This document shows, piece after piece, positions 46,448 through 58,021 of a stretch of 64,000 nt of DNA; the first letter of the stretch is position 1, and the number at the start of each line of letters is the position of its first letter. The notes below the pieces were generated by a model that worked only from the letters and a program-made list of their open reading frames with translations, ran no database searches and was not told the DNA's origin. The stretch comes from Apodospora peruviana (lineage: Eukaryota > Ascomycota > Sordariomycetes > Sordariales > Lasiosphaeriaceae). The translations under genes and the position numbers were made by a program. The stretch is from assembly GCA_033439685.1 (NCBI GenBank), contig JAUEDM010000004.1, positions 2,356,001 to 2,420,000 of the forward strand, written 5' to 3'.

Positions 46448-48471
46448 AAAGGATTTTGCTTGAACTCGGGGACAATTGCGTCTGACTGTGCAGCTATAAT
46501 CGCACAGCCGATAGTTCAGTCTACAGCGAACGAGATGAAAAGAGGAGAGAGAGATGGTCGATTGACGAGCGCTGAATGTTGCAATTCGGGATGTTATTCC
46601 ACGAGAAAGGTGAGGTGACGTGTTTGAGTATTGCTTTGTAAGAATTTCGCGTCGCCTTTTTTGCTGCACCAGACACGGGACTGGAGGTGTGGTGTCGGGT
46701 TCAGGCGCTGACAGCTAGGGACAACCTGAGCCGGGCCCACACCAATTGGGATTAGTTCAGGTATACGGAATATCGGGCAGTGTGGAAATTAGACAGCGAC
46801 CTAGATGGAAGCTCCGTCATACCTAGAACCGAAACACTCCCGTTCACGATACCAAACAGCATTGAAAACTCACGTTATCGTCCTCAATACACCATTTTAC
46901 TGACCAGACAAATAAACTACGTACATTATTTGATATTTTACTCTAAAAGCGGCAAACTTCCCTACATATTCCTGTTGAACGCGCAGCGCGTACCATCGAT
47001 GAGGTCAGCCGGGCTACTGGCTACCCGGCTCGCCGCCGAGCCGTCGATTGGGAACCTCCAGAGCGCTCTGGTGGCGCTATCCGACGCATAGAGGAACCTG
47101 GTATTGATGCCCAGGATGCCGTACAAGGCTCCCTATGACGATACCGGCGTTGTGGTGTAATGCCAAACAGTGGTCCACGCCTTGGTCGCCATGTTGAAAC
47201 GGATGAGCGTCGCGGTATTGCCCAAGGGCTGTTGGTGGCAACGCTAGGCCGACTTCCTTGAGAAGGAGCAAAAATTAGATATCCAGGGGCGTATCCAAAC
47301 CGACAGGACACATTCACTGAGATCAATGGGTCATACGTGGGTGCTGTAACAGATGTTCACGATAAGCGGAAAACAGTGGCGCAAAAAGTGGCAGGCTTTT
47401 CTGCAGCTACTTCCACGCCACCCAGCGCTCCCGTCCGCTTGCGCCAACTTTGAGGCTCTGCAACGCTGGTGAACAAGTCACCATAACTTTCTTTAAACAG
47501 GAACTCCCTCGTCACCTTGATGGAAATACAGTAAGTTGCTTGATCTACAGAATAATGTTCAAAACAATCAGCCAAGAGCTTGGGTAACTCCATTGAAGTG
47601 TGCGGGCGAACGCCGAGGTAGGCTCCGACTCGCCTCGGAGCTGATTACCAGCCTTACGGATATTGACAAGAAGTTAAAAATTATGGAGGACAAGCAATCC
47701 ATGGCCGGGCAGAACTTGCATCTGGATTGATCACAGCAATGCACTTCCGTCAACCATATTCGCATCGGCGATAACCCGTACCTACCGACAATTCATTCCT
47801 TCGATTTACTGATTCCAGAATACGGGGCTTGCACGCTTTCTTAACATCTGGAGGCGAAATCTACCACAGAAAAATGTTAGCGGGACCCAAAGTACAAAGT
47901 CCGTATTCACGACCAGTCAGGCAGACAAGTCCCCCGTTCGGAGTTAGGACAGTTTCTGTGATTTGGTGGAGCGGCCTGCCTGGCCCGGACCACTTGCATC
48001 CCAGCGGCACGGTGAGGCAGTGCAGCGATTTGCTTGGTCGAGAAGTCGATTTCATGGCTGGAATATTGCTGGCCGTGTCTGGAGCTGCCTAGCTGGAGGC
48101 GGGGTGTCATTAAAGCCCGTTCTTCGCCCGGCAGGTCAAGGGCCCAAAAGCTCGTGTGACAGTGAGGAGATGAGGGGCAATTGGCCCCTCCCTGTTGGCT
48201 GCGTCGTGCCTGCAGGATCCGTCTCAACGTCTACCAAGTTCAATTTGTAAACCTTGTTCCCCGTATGTATTATATAAGGCCAGACAGAGCCCGGTGTCCA
48301 GTCCAGCCGCGCGTGTTGTCCATTGTCCCCTTCTCCGAGCCTCCCGACCCCCCATAAGTAAACGGGGCATCTTGGATTTGATATTTTTATCGTTTTACCA
48401 TCGACATTCATTTTATTCTTCCTTCATTTTTCACACCACAGTAACAGTTAGACTTGTAACCATCGTTCAAC
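46448..48471. other. Divergent 2 kb promoter region
   Basis: This stretch separates the F-box gene (-) and the membrane-protein gene (+). It has a TATA box at 48271-48278. Fragments with protein-like composition occur at 46985-47150 (+) and 47357-47593 (-), but stop codons interrupt them and no family is recognised. Confidence 0.5.
48271..48278 (+). promoter_or_regulatory. TATA box of the membrane-protein gene
   Basis: TATATAAG lies 194 bp upstream of the ATG at 48472. The leader between them has T- and pyrimidine-rich tracts, as in strongly expressed filamentous-fungal genes. The strong C-ending codon preference of the gene fits high expression. Confidence 0.6.
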
Positions 48472-49515
48472 ATGGTCCAACACGTGTCCCCCTTCGTGGG
48501 CGCCGCCATCGCCAAACGCTTCTACGATGAGCCCAAGCACGTCGAGCTGCCCGGATGGTCCTGGATTGTCTTTGTCATCGACGCCCTGCTCTTCGCTCCG
48601 CTCTTCCTCTACGTCGCCTACACCCTCGGTGCCGTGCTGCCCACCCTCGCCATGGTCGAGGACCCGAATCCGCCGGCTTACGAGGCTCTGGCCGTGAACG
48701 AGGACGCCGAACCGGCCGCCGGTAGCAGCACCGTCGTCAGCGACGGCAAGCCCGTCACGTCGTCGATCCGCGCCACCACCCGCCTTTTGCGGTCCATCGC
48801 CGGCTGGCGTGCCCTGTTCCGCGGTATCGTCCCCGCTTTCGCTGCCGTCTTCGCCACCCAGACCCTCGCCCAGTTCGTCGGCGCCTTCGGACTCCCGGCC
48901 TTCGTCGGAACCCTCGTCGCGTCGCTCGCGCTCGTCCAGCTCAGCACCGTCTGGGTGCACGTCGTCATCTCGGCCCCAAACCCGCGTCCGTTCTACTGCC
49001 GCCTGCCGCCGCTCCGCAAGACCTTCGAGGCCACCTGCTTCCCCGTGCTGATCAACTGGGCCGCCGTGTCCGCCTCCGCGAGCGTTCCTATCCTGATCGC
49101 CAAGGCCCTCGGTCTCGAGATCTGGAATCCGAGGCAGCCGAACGAAGTGCCCAAGTACGGCGGCCAGGACGGTTGGAAGGTGCTCGTCATGTGGCTCGTC
49201 GCCGTTTCGCTGCACGTCCTACTCGTGGTGCCCAGCACCGTCGTGCTCGTCCGCGTGCAGGCCTCGCTGCTGCCGCAGGAGGACGAGACCGTTGTTCCTT
49301 TCGACTCGTCCTTCCAGGGCAGGGTCGGACCGGCTGTTGTGGATGGCAAGGGCTTCGTGACGGCGCGCGACGCGCTGGCCACCTTTGGTCGCTCTAGCTG
49401 GATCCGGTTGGTCAAGCTGTACATCAAGACCTGGGCCGTCGGCGTGGCTGCGTACTTCGTCGTCGCTCTTGTCCTCCTCCCCGAGATGTGGTTGATCCTT
49501 TCCAAGGCCAAGTAA
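48472..49515 (+). CDS. Conserved multi-pass membrane protein
   Basis: A single exon encodes 347 residues. Hydrophobic segments predict five or six membrane helices: about 29-60 (WIVFVIDALLFAPLFLYVAY), 118-165 (probably two, FRGIVPAFAAVFATQTLAQF and GTLVASLALVQLSTVWVHVV), 190-212 (FPVLINWAAVSASASVPILI), 236-262 (VLVMWLVAVSLHVLLVVPST) and 318-343 (TWAVGVAAYFVVALVLLPEM). A cytosolic-looking loop with YEALAVNEDAEPAA lies between helices 1 and 2. The C-terminus is LSKAK. I recall similar fungal proteins carrying a misleading ubiquitin-carrier annotation, but nothing here resembles a ubiquitin-conjugating fold. The function is unknown. The ATG context (CAACATGG) and a TATA box 194 bp upstream support the start. 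Codon use is strongly biased to C in third positions, more than in its neighbours. Confidence 0.88.
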   Translation: MVQHVSPFVGAAIAKRFYDEPKHVELPGWSWIVFVIDALLFAPLFLYVAYTLGAVLPTLAMVEDPNPPAYEALAVNEDAEPAAGSSTVVSDGKPVTSSIRATTRLLRSIAGWRALFRGIVPAFAAVFATQTLAQFVGAFGLPAFVGTLVASLALVQLSTVWVHVVISAPNPRPFYCRLPPLRKTFEATCFPVLINWAAVSASASVPILIAKALGLEIWNPRQPNEVPKYGGQDGWKVLVMWLVAVSLHVLLVVPSTVVLVRVQASLLPQEDETVVPFDSSFQGRVGPAVVDGKGFVTARDALATFGRSSWIRLVKLYIKTWAVGVAAYFVVALVLLPEMWLILSKAK

Positions 49516-50470
49516 AGGGCTAGAATCTCTGCACAATGAAGGACGTGGAAAGAATGATTAGGTATATGTGGAGTGCGGGACGCCTCAAAGTCAGCCAACA
49601 GGCCAAGGCATGTGGCTGGTTGTTCACAACAACTGGGGATACGAGACCGATATAGTGGCATGTGATGATATTCAGCTCGAGTTTATTAGGGATAGAGGAT
49701 CCGACCGGCGAGCGAAGCCCGAATTGGCTTGGATATCGAGGCAAGGGTTCATTTCATTACTTGGTACGGAGGCTCGGGGGACATCTGCTTGCTTGTTTAT
49801 CTCCTAAAATGTTACTTGAAATTTAGCTCTTTCAAGAGCCAGTTGGACTTGAAAGTTCGGTGATTTCTTCTAGTGTGTCTTTGGAATTTAATTAAATATT
49901 CGATGGTCAACAGCTGAATACCCACATGGCTTCTCGTGTAAAACGCTTTATCTTGCTTTGTTTTGTCTTCCTTTGATTTGCCTGCCTAATGACTTCTGGT
50001 ATCTTAGCTACGTAAGTACAAAAGTCCTCAACGTTCCTCCTCGAGATGAACAGACAGCCCCATAAGACAGCTAAAATAAGTTATCCTAGTGAATAGGACG
50101 ACTGGGAAGCCGCCTATTCTACCCCTACCTAACCCTTCTGGCAACCAAACCGAACAAGCTAAAACAACAAAACACAAACAACATGGATCGCTGCCACCGT
50201 TCTCTACCGCTCCCCCCCTCGCTGCTCTCCGAGCGTGCATGTAATAGTATTGAAAAAACGGGGAGCAACAGGACAAAAAACAACAAGAGAGGAATATAAC
50301 AACAAAAAGTCCAGATAAACAATATTTCTTTCTTGTTGACTCCATATGATTGATTTATCCTAACCCTACCAAGCCAATCCCTTCTCTCTCTTTACATGAC
50401 ATGTAGGTAGTACGGTAGGTAGAAATTTCCGTGCATCGGGGAGCAAAAAAAGAGAGACCAGAAATCTAAT
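49516..50470. other. Convergent intergenic region
   Basis: About 0.95 kb between the 3' ends of the membrane-protein gene (+) and kinesin (-). It is AT-rich, with TAGGTAG motifs near 50404 and 50416 in the presumptive kinesin 3' UTR. No gene was seen. Confidence 0.5.
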
Positions 50471-53400
50471 TTACGACTTCTGGAAGAACCAGCTCGATCG
50501 CTTATTCTCCGACGGGTTGCTCTGCAAGTTCACAATGGTCGGGTTTCCAGCGGAAGTGGTAGTATTGGCAACATCGCCGCCACCCCGAAGCGGCTTGGCG
50601 ATCCGGCTTCCGATATTGAACCCGCCCAGTCCGGTCGGCGAGCTCAATCCTCGGGTGCTGCCAGCCTTGGCAGCCTCCAGACGGTCCTTTACGGCCGCGA
50701 GCTGTACCTCGAATCTGTTTACACCAAAACATATCAGTATTCATCCAAATTCAGACAACAACGCTTATACCAGTAGAAGGGGGAAAAGAACATACTTGTG
50801 GTTGGCCTGCGCCATCTTCTCTTGGCTCTCCTGAAGAAGACTCTCCAAGCTCTGGATACGCTCGTTTCGGGCAATCAGCTTGCGCTCCGCAATAGCGACC
50901 TCCTTCTTGAGCGTCGAGTTCTGCTCGACCAGCTGGCGCTGGACCTGCGTCAGCTGCTCGAGGTTGCGCTCGAGGAAGGCCATCTTCTTCTGCTGGGCGC
51001 GGTTGTTCGTGCTGCGCAGCACATTGTTATACTGCTCGCGTGTCTCGTCGAGCGATATCTCGAGTTCGACCACGCGCTCGCAACGGTTCTGCAGGTCGCG
51101 CATCAGGCTCTTCTTCATGACGTCGAACTCTGCCAACTGCTGCTGCGCCGTCTTGCCGTTAACCATGGCGAGCGCAGGGCCGCTGGTCTTGACGCGCTGC
51201 TGCAGGTCCTCGACGAGGGTCTTGAGGCGCTCGTTCTCCTGAGTCTTCAGAGCGATGTCCGCCTTGAGCTCCTCGACCAGCTCGACTTGTGCGCTGGACT
51301 TGTCCGAGAGCATCTTCGCTAAACGGGCTTTAACCTCTTCTGCGTCCTCCTCGCCGAGACTCCGAGTGAGGATATCCTCGTGCTCCTGCTGAAGAGCAGC
51401 CAGCCTCGCCTCCAGTTCAGCTCGCTTGCGAGCTTCTACCTCCCCGGATGCGACGCTGTACGAAGATAGCTCCGCTTGCCGTACAAAGCCCTGTGTCTGC
51501 AACAACTTTTCCTTTAAGGCCTTCAGATCGTCGGGCGGGATGGGATCGCCGGTAGAGCTTATTTCAAACAGGGCGTCTATTTGAGCGATCGCATCCGCGA
51601 CAGACCGTTCATTCTCACTAAAGACGTCCCCAGTGAGGTCGAAGCCAGCCATCATCTTGGCCATCTTCTCCGCCTTCTTCTTTTCCTTCTCATCAAGCAC
51701 CGCATTGGTCTCCTTGGCGCTCATCTTCATGTCCAGCATCTGTTGTTTGACTTCGTCCAGCTCAGAAGTAAGCTCGGAGTTTGCGTCCTTCAAGCCGTCG
51801 ATGGTGATTTGTGCTTCCTTGTTCTCAAAAGCCAGCCTTTCTAGCTGCATCTTGAACTCGTTGGACTCGCTGAGCAACCTCTCATTCTCTTTTCCAAGCT
51901 TGCCATCATGTTCTTTCAAGATGACGAGTTCTTCTTTTGTTTCCCGTAATGATCTCTCTGCGGCGGCCGCTAGGCTCTCCTTTTCAGCAATCTGGTCCTG
52001 GAGCTCGTTTTCGCGGCGTAGGAACTCTTCCCGTTCATCCTTATCAAGTGGTAGACTGGGTGTCCCGGCTCGTTCGGAAATGGCTGGCGTCTCGGCTCTG
52101 CTGTCAGGGAGTAGTCGTGAAGGAGTTGAGGGCCGAGCTGGCCTGGGTTCAGCTCTCGGCCCTGCCACGCCATCTGCCGAAAGGGGCGGCACCCACTTCT
52201 CCTTTGGCACAGTATCTCCAGCACGCCAAAGCTGCACCTCGCCCTCTAGGTTCACGATATAGTTCTCAAATGTGGTCATCTGAGTCTTAGCCCTGGCAAG
52301 CATCGACTTGAGTTCTGCCGGGCTGAGCTCGGCGTTGACCTTGGCCTTATTCTTGATTGATTTGGCTCTCATACCAAACCGCAGTGTGCTTAGAGTCTCG
52401 GCATCGTTATAACTGCTGGGCGAGCAGTTAATGATTAACGTCGTCCGGCTGTTGCCACCTAAAGACTCTTGCAGGATACGGGTGAGTTTCGAGTCTCGGT
52501 AGGGGATGTGGGACGATTTTCCGTCCGTTAGAGAATTGATGACCATTCCCAAGGCACTCAAACTCTTGTTGATCTTTTTCGCCTCCTCGAGAGTCTGGCC
52601 ACTGGCACCGGTCTTGCCGACCTTTTCGCTGCCTGCCAAATCAACCAGGAAAAGTTGCCCACTCTTTGCTGAGCCGGTCTCGACATTCTTCTGGGTGATG
52701 GTGATGACAAAAATGGAGTGGGAACGCGACGACTCCTGATTCATATTAGTAGCGGCCACCGCTCTGGCATTTCCACCCCTTCGCATAACCTCGTAAACTT
52801 CGGCCACGCTCGAGACGTAGATCTCAAGCAGTCCCTTGACGTAGACGCCTCTGTTCTTTTCCTCGTGGACCGGTAGATTGTCATTTTGCGGGGCCAAGAG
52901 ATCGCGGATGCGCTCCATGTAAATTTCCATGTAGCTCACACGGACGGTGTACTCGATATTTGCCGCGCTGGATAGAATGCTGGCAAATATTTGTTCGACT
53001 ATCCTCGGAATAACACCTCTGCCGTCCAGATCGTCTATGCTAGTACCCATCATGGTGTAACTTGAATTGGACAAGATGTTGTTGAGTCAAATGTGCTCCT
53101 TAAAATAATATGGCGAAAACGAAGAACGAGAAGAACTCACGACTTGCCCGCGCCCGTTTGGCCATAGGCGAAGACGGTGCCATTGTAGCCGTTCAAAATG
53201 TCGTCGACGGTAGGTTTAATGGAGAAATCGAAGATGTCGGATTGCTTGCATGACATATCAAACACTCTGTCAAAGGTAAAAGAGCCCTGGTTCTCGCGGG
53301 ACTAGGAGGGGGAAATAGCACGTCAGTACCAACGTTCCACGTGTGAGGCGACGAAGGGGAGAGAGAGTTGCTCACATCGATGGTGCATGTATCTGGGCCA

Positions 53401-53495
53401 TCGAAGCTAACGATAGGCTGGCCGCCGGACTCGATCTCAATCTTGTTTTGCGGGCGAAACCGCGCGACAACCTTGATGCTATTCGCGCTCGACAT
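50471..53495 (-). CDS. kin: Kinesin-1 heavy chain
   Basis: The proposed CDS is complement(join(50471..50714,50796..53060,53141..53301,53376..53495)), 929 residues, essentially the length I recall for Neurospora NKIN. The motor domain starts MSSANSIKVVARFRPQN and has the P-loop GQTGAGKS (split by intron 53061-53140), switch I NQESSRSHS and switch II DLAGSEK. A neck region follows at about 330-350. A Pro-rich hinge (PRPARPSTPSRLLPDS) then leads into long coiled coils to about residue 840. The tail contains SRIAKPLRGGG, the conserved IAK autoinhibition motif, and ends SSWFFQKS. It is a plus-end microtubule motor carrying vesicles and other cargo in hyphae. No light-chain gene is in this window, and fungal kinesin-1 is known to work without one. 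All splice phases agree. Confidence 0.96.
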
Positions 53496-54803
53496 GACTG
53501 GGATCCCCTTTCCGCGCCGGGTAGCGCACTAACATGGAAGGAAGCGCAGTCGAACAATATAAGGAGCGAGAGCGTCGTCGAGGTTCAGTTTCACGGCCAA
53601 GCAGGCGGGCTGGCGGCGTGGAATGGAGATGACACTGCAGGAGACGACACCGATCGAGGGCTACGGTCGCAGATATGGGCAGCAGTCGCGCTCGCTCGCT
53701 GAATCGACGGGTATCAAGAGCTGTATACAAACTTCCGCAAAGGGTAGAAGTGAATGTAGACTGTAGATGTGACGCAGGGTCCCGGGCTGGGGTCAGGTGC
53801 ACAGGTCAAAAGAGAGTCGTGTACGATAGATTGTGCGGGCGATGGATCGATGTTTTCACGACAGTTGCCATTTGGCAGGTCGGGAGTTGGAGTGACGCGC
53901 TAACCCGTGCTGTATGAACCGGTCTTGGCTCTTGGGCGAAGTGTTTCATGCGGCGCGTGGGCTGCGATAGGCTGCGAGAGCTCGGCAAGATTCCACTTTC
54001 CAGGCTGCCTGCACTGCACACCTGGGCAATAAATGCAGGTCCTAGTGTAGATGCGCTCGCTGCCCGGCCGATGACAACGGGCCAGGCACAGGGGCTAAAA
54101 GCAAAATTACGGCAGATTGGCCTCGTTATGCACCTTTGGTAGCAAGGGATGTTGATGGAGCGCCACCAACAGCACCCTTTTCTATGTATCCATACAGTAC
54201 AGGTACATGCATTATTTCAGCCGGACACGACTCGTACCATCAGCCCAAATGCTCCCGTCTATTGTCGTCCTCGTGGCTACAGCAGGCACACTCGGCTGCC
54301 TTCGCAAAGACTTACTAGCAGTTTCAAATAATTAACGTGTAAATAGTATTATATCTGAGTATATGCACGACCTATCCCGTAAGAAATGTTACTGTGATGT
54401 GGGCCCTGAACTCCGTTGCTAACGTGAAGCTTAAGGTATCATCTTGCTGGCTGCTGCCACCCCGCCATTCCGGCCCCGGTCCAGATTTCCCCTCCATGCC
54501 CCTGATGTCGAGGATGAGGGGCGCCAACTGATCCCATGAACCGAAAGAACCCGTTGCAACGATTAAACGCCTGTAAAATACATGCCTTCCGAATGCTTTC
54601 TGTATGTGGACACCGCCACTTGTTCGAACACCAATGATGGCTTGGGGAAGCCGAAACGCCATGACTCCATTTACCCCGCTGGTGGTCCTGAACCCGTTTG
54701 ACGGGGACAAGTAGTTGGTGTCGCAAGCTTGCGCCCAGAAATATCGTCGATCTCGGTACGCCTCTCGACTACTTCCTGTTGGACTGCCTATATAGGTGTT
54801 GGC
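53496..54803. other. Intergenic, kinesin promoter
   Basis: This 1.3 kb lies between two minus-strand genes and should include the kinesin promoter and the RAD6 3' UTR. Several overlapping frames look random. No RNA gene was found. Confidence 0.5.
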
Positions 54804-55462
54804 CTAATCTTCCCAGCTTTTCTCAACCGTCTCTCGTACTCGCTTCGTGTATTCTTTCCGGTTGTCTTTGTAGAGATTAGACGCTTCGACGTTGGCAGGT
54901 GATCCGGTGTTGGGGTCGTTGAGCAAGCTAGAGGAAGAACCTCGTCAGCTTGAAACCCATCAGGGCAGATAGTCGGACAGAGCCCAACGCGTCCTCCTAC
55001 CTCTGAATGCTGGTCAAGACAGCTGCCACATCGTACGTAGGGCTCCAGCGGTTCTGCAGGATGTCGAGGCAGAGTTCGCCGGTCGCGTAAACATTCGGGT
55101 GAAACATCTGGCTGATGAATTTGACAGAGGGCGGTTTGTTTGGGTATTGCTCCTCGAAGTGCATAACAAGTCGGAAGGTACCGTCTTCAAAAGGCGTGTC
55201 TGCGGGACCGATGATGACGGCATTCCTGTTGACGAGACAGTCAGTGAGGGTAGAGTTTAGAGAACAGCATCCTGAGGGAAATCGTACCAAGTCATTACAT
55301 TGTCGGGAACTGGAGAGGCGGAAACGCCGGCAGGAGGATCGGTTTGCATGCGCTGAAGAACACCTGGTGTAAGTATCTCCCAGATTCCTCGATGCTGGTT
55401 TGGTTTGGTTTCTCTCCTACCTTGAAGTCTCGCATGAGACGGCGACGGGCGGCGGTCGACAT
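54804..55462 (-). CDS. RAD6: Ubiquitin-conjugating enzyme E2 RAD6/UBC2
   Basis: The proposed CDS is complement(join(54804..54927,55001..55225,55288..55352,55421..55462)), 151 residues. The sequence starts MSTAARRRLMRDFKRMQTDP, continues with the E2 core (NAVIIGPADTPFEDGTFRL, FEEQYPNKPPSVKFIS, FHPNVYATGELCLDILQNRW) and ends KEYTKRVRETVEKSWED. The catalytic Cys is residue 88 in GELCLDI. The acidic tail found in S. cerevisiae Rad6 is absent, as in other filamentous fungi (Neurospora mus-8) and animals. With Rad18-type E3s it monoubiquitinates PCNA during damage tolerance, with Bre1-type E3s it modifies histone H2B, and with Ubr1 it acts in N-end-rule degradation. Four exons for a 456-nt CDS is intron-dense. 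All junctions preserve the family sequence exactly. Confidence 0.97.
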
Positions 55463-56584
55463 TCTGGCGCTCAATAGAGAAATACGGCAGTAGGTTTTAG
55501 CGGTTTGGAGGCAAGGAGGCAAGGAGGCTAGCTGCAATAGCTGCAATAGCTGCAAAATGGAAGCCTATATGTGCAACGCTCAATGAAGATGTGGAAAGGT
55601 AGCAAGGTTTACCGGTCAACCTAGTCTAAAGCGAATTTACAGTCCACGAAGGCGATGATGGAAGTAGGACAAAGATGGAACAAGCACGTCCAGTTGGGAA
55701 TGGCGACTGTGAGATTGCGAGTCTCGGCTGCTCGCTGCGGCCAATCAGCACAGTGCTTATAGAACCGCGACACCCTACCTGCGGCACGTGCGAGCGCTGG
55801 GCGGGAGCTGCCCGGCTGAGAAATCATTGGATTGCCGATTGTCCAGAATCTCCAAACTCCATCTCCTTGCCGTAATCCTCACAGTGTATGTAATCACCCC
55901 GCCACCAGTCGCCGGGCGATGTCGGCCGGGCGGAAGCACAATAACTTTGCCTCACCTGCCTCCCGCTACAAGTACGGTTCGTACAATGGAAGTATCGGTA
56001 GTGATTTCAACTTCTATGAATCGGGAACCATAAAGGTTCCCTGACAAGCCATTCCACCCGCAGCCATGTTGTCGGCACAACAGATCAACGACCCAGTGAC
56101 CTGCCTGCGACCGGCCTGCGACCCTTGGCAACTATTCGATGGACCCAAGTTGCCGGGTTTGCATTACTTCGCCCAGGGTTATGTACCACGAGAAGTTCAG
56201 TTCAAAGTAATATCAGTATCTAAAGGGACCATAGGTATTACGGGTTGTGCCCGGAATATTCAACACCTTACGGGTAGTAATCAGTTGCTTCCCCAGGCGG
56301 AGCCTCGTCGAGGAAACGGCAGCTTAGCGGGGATGAGGGGCCCCTCCCAGTTTATTCTCCACTTGGTGGCCGTCACAAGCCGACTAGTGCCGTCATTGTA
56401 TGGTGTAAGAGGGCCATTGACCCGAGGGAGATAGGCCGACGGTCGTTCTCGCCTCCCGGTCATGTTTTGTTTCAGCACCTGTATTCATTCTTCTTTTTCC
56501 GTGCTTTTTGTCATCTTTATCGTTCTGCCTTTTGTCTCGTTTCCCCGTACATCGTTGTCGTGACAATTCATACCAGAAGCAATC
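55463..56584. other. Divergent promoter region RAD6 / acetyl-CoA acetyltransferase
   Basis: This 1.1 kb contains tandem repeats next to RAD6 (55507-55557). It also has a pyrimidine-rich leader (about 56460-56560) before the thiolase ATG, typical of well-expressed fungal genes. No other gene was seen. Confidence 0.5.
55507..55557. repeat. Two adjacent triplicated short repeats in the RAD6 5' region
   Basis: GGAGGCAA/GGAGGCAA/GGAGGCTA (55507-55530) is followed directly by GCTGCAATA/GCTGCAATA/GCTGCAAAA (55531-55557). They lie 45-95 bp upstream of the RAD6 ATG, probably in its leader or core promoter. Confidence 0.85.
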
Positions 56585-58021
56585 ATGGTCGTACGTTGCC
56601 GAGTTCAGCCATTTGGAGCTTCTCTGCGCTTGTCGCAACGGTCGAGCGGCGGATGCGCCGCCGTTTCCGCTCGGCTCTTCTCCTCTCAGTCCTCTCTTCG
56701 TCAAGAAATAAGGGACGCCTATATTCTAAGCGCCTCCAGGACACCGACAGCAAAGGTACGTTGGGCCGGTCTGACTATCAATGATTTCGTCCTACTCTAA
56801 CACACGCGCGGGCAGTTCAATGGGTCCTTCACAACCGTAACCGCTCCACAGCTCGGCGCCGTTGCCATCCAGTCTGCGCTCGAAAAGTCCAAAGTACCAG
56901 TTTCCAAGATTACCGATGTTTACATGGGAAATGTTCTGCAGGGCTCCGTCGGGCAGGCCCCGGCGCGCCAAGCCTCCATCTTTGCTGGTCTCCCTCCCAG
57001 CGTCGAAGCCATCACTATCAACAAGGTGTGCGCCTCCGGACTAAAAGCCGTTGTCTTTGCCGCGCAAAACATTCAGCTGGGTCTCTCGGAGGCGCAGATT
57101 GCCGGAGGCATGGAGAACATGACGAGAGTGCCATACTATGTGCCCCGTGCCAGCGGTATGCCGGCGTTCGGCCACGTCAAGATGGAGGACGGCCTCATCA
57201 AAGACGGCCTGACTGACGTCTACGACCAATTCCACATGGGAAACTGCGCTGAGAACACGGCAAAGAAGTACGGAATCACAAGAGAGATGCAGGACCAGTA
57301 CGCGATTGAGTCGTACGAACGGGCGCAGGCTGCGTGGAAGTCGGGGATCTTTGCCGAAGAGATAGCGCCTGTCACCGTACCGGGGAGGAAGGGCGATACC
57401 ATCATCAGCACGGACGAAGGATACCTTGATGTCAAGCTGGATAAGGTGCCGACCCTCAAGCCGGCATTCGTCCGCGACGGCACTGGCACAGTCACAGCAG
57501 CGAACTCGTCGACGCTCAACGACGGCGCGAGTGCTCTCGTACTCGGCAGCAAGGCCATTGCGCAGGAGTTCGGCTCGGGCTCCAGGGTTCTCGCGCGCAT
57601 CTGCGGCTCTGCTGATGCTGCTGTGGACCCGGTCGACTTCCCCATCGCCCCCGCAAAGGCAGTCCCCATTGCTCTGGAGCGGGCAGGGATCGCCAAGGAG
57701 CAGGTGGCGCATTGGGAGTTTAACGAGGCCTTTGCGGCTGTGATCAAGGCCAACGAACAGGTAACATAGACCCCGTGTTCTTTCTTCTCCTTTTTTGACT
57801 AGTGTGCTAACGGCCCGTGGTAGATTCTGGGACTTGAAGGCGCGAATGTGAATCCGCTTGGCGGGGCGATCGCATTGGGACACGCTCTTGGAAGCTCAGG
57901 GTCTCGAATTCTCGTGACCCTTCTTCATCAGTTGAAGCCTGGTGAGTATGGCGTTGCTGCCATCTGCAATGGCGGAGGTGCCGCTACGGCCATGGTTGTG
58001 CAAAGAATCGAATCTGTATGA
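56585..58021 (+). CDS. Acetyl-CoA C-acetyltransferase (thiolase), probably mitochondrial
   Basis: The proposed CDS is join(56585..56755,56816..57760,57824..58021), 437 residues. The N-terminal 40 residues (MVVRCRVQPFGASLRLSQRS ... RLFSS) are basic and Ser-rich with no acidic residue, a likely mitochondrial presequence. The enzyme core begins IRDAYILSASRTPTAKFNGS. The acyl-accepting Cys (about residue 128) is in NKVCASGLKAV. The thiolase NEAFA motif is in HWEFNEAFAAV. Exon 3 has NPLGGAIALGHALGSSGSRI and the second catalytic Cys in CNGGGAATAMVV. It condenses two acetyl-CoA to acetoacetyl-CoA or cleaves it, as mitochondrial ACAT1 does in ketone and isoleucine metabolism. The cytosolic Erg10 form would lack the leader. 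The usual GHPxGASG reads GHALGSSG here, a mild variation. Confidence 0.94.

Noticed and set aside
46448..46669. Upstream extension of the Ufo1-like protein
   Set aside because: The frame is open but the translation looks like leader sequence without conservation. The ATG at 46447 is the simplest start.
48448..49661. Long minus-strand open frames (255 and 222 codons) opposite the membrane-protein gene
   Set aside because: They arise from the strong C-ending codon bias of the plus-strand gene. Their translations are repetitive Asp/Glu/Gly/Arg-rich or Ser/Thr-rich without any domain.
57041..57883. 280-codon minus-strand frame opposite the thiolase
   Set aside because: It is fully antisense to a gene with conserved catalytic motifs, and its translation is Arg/His-rich with no recognisable fold.
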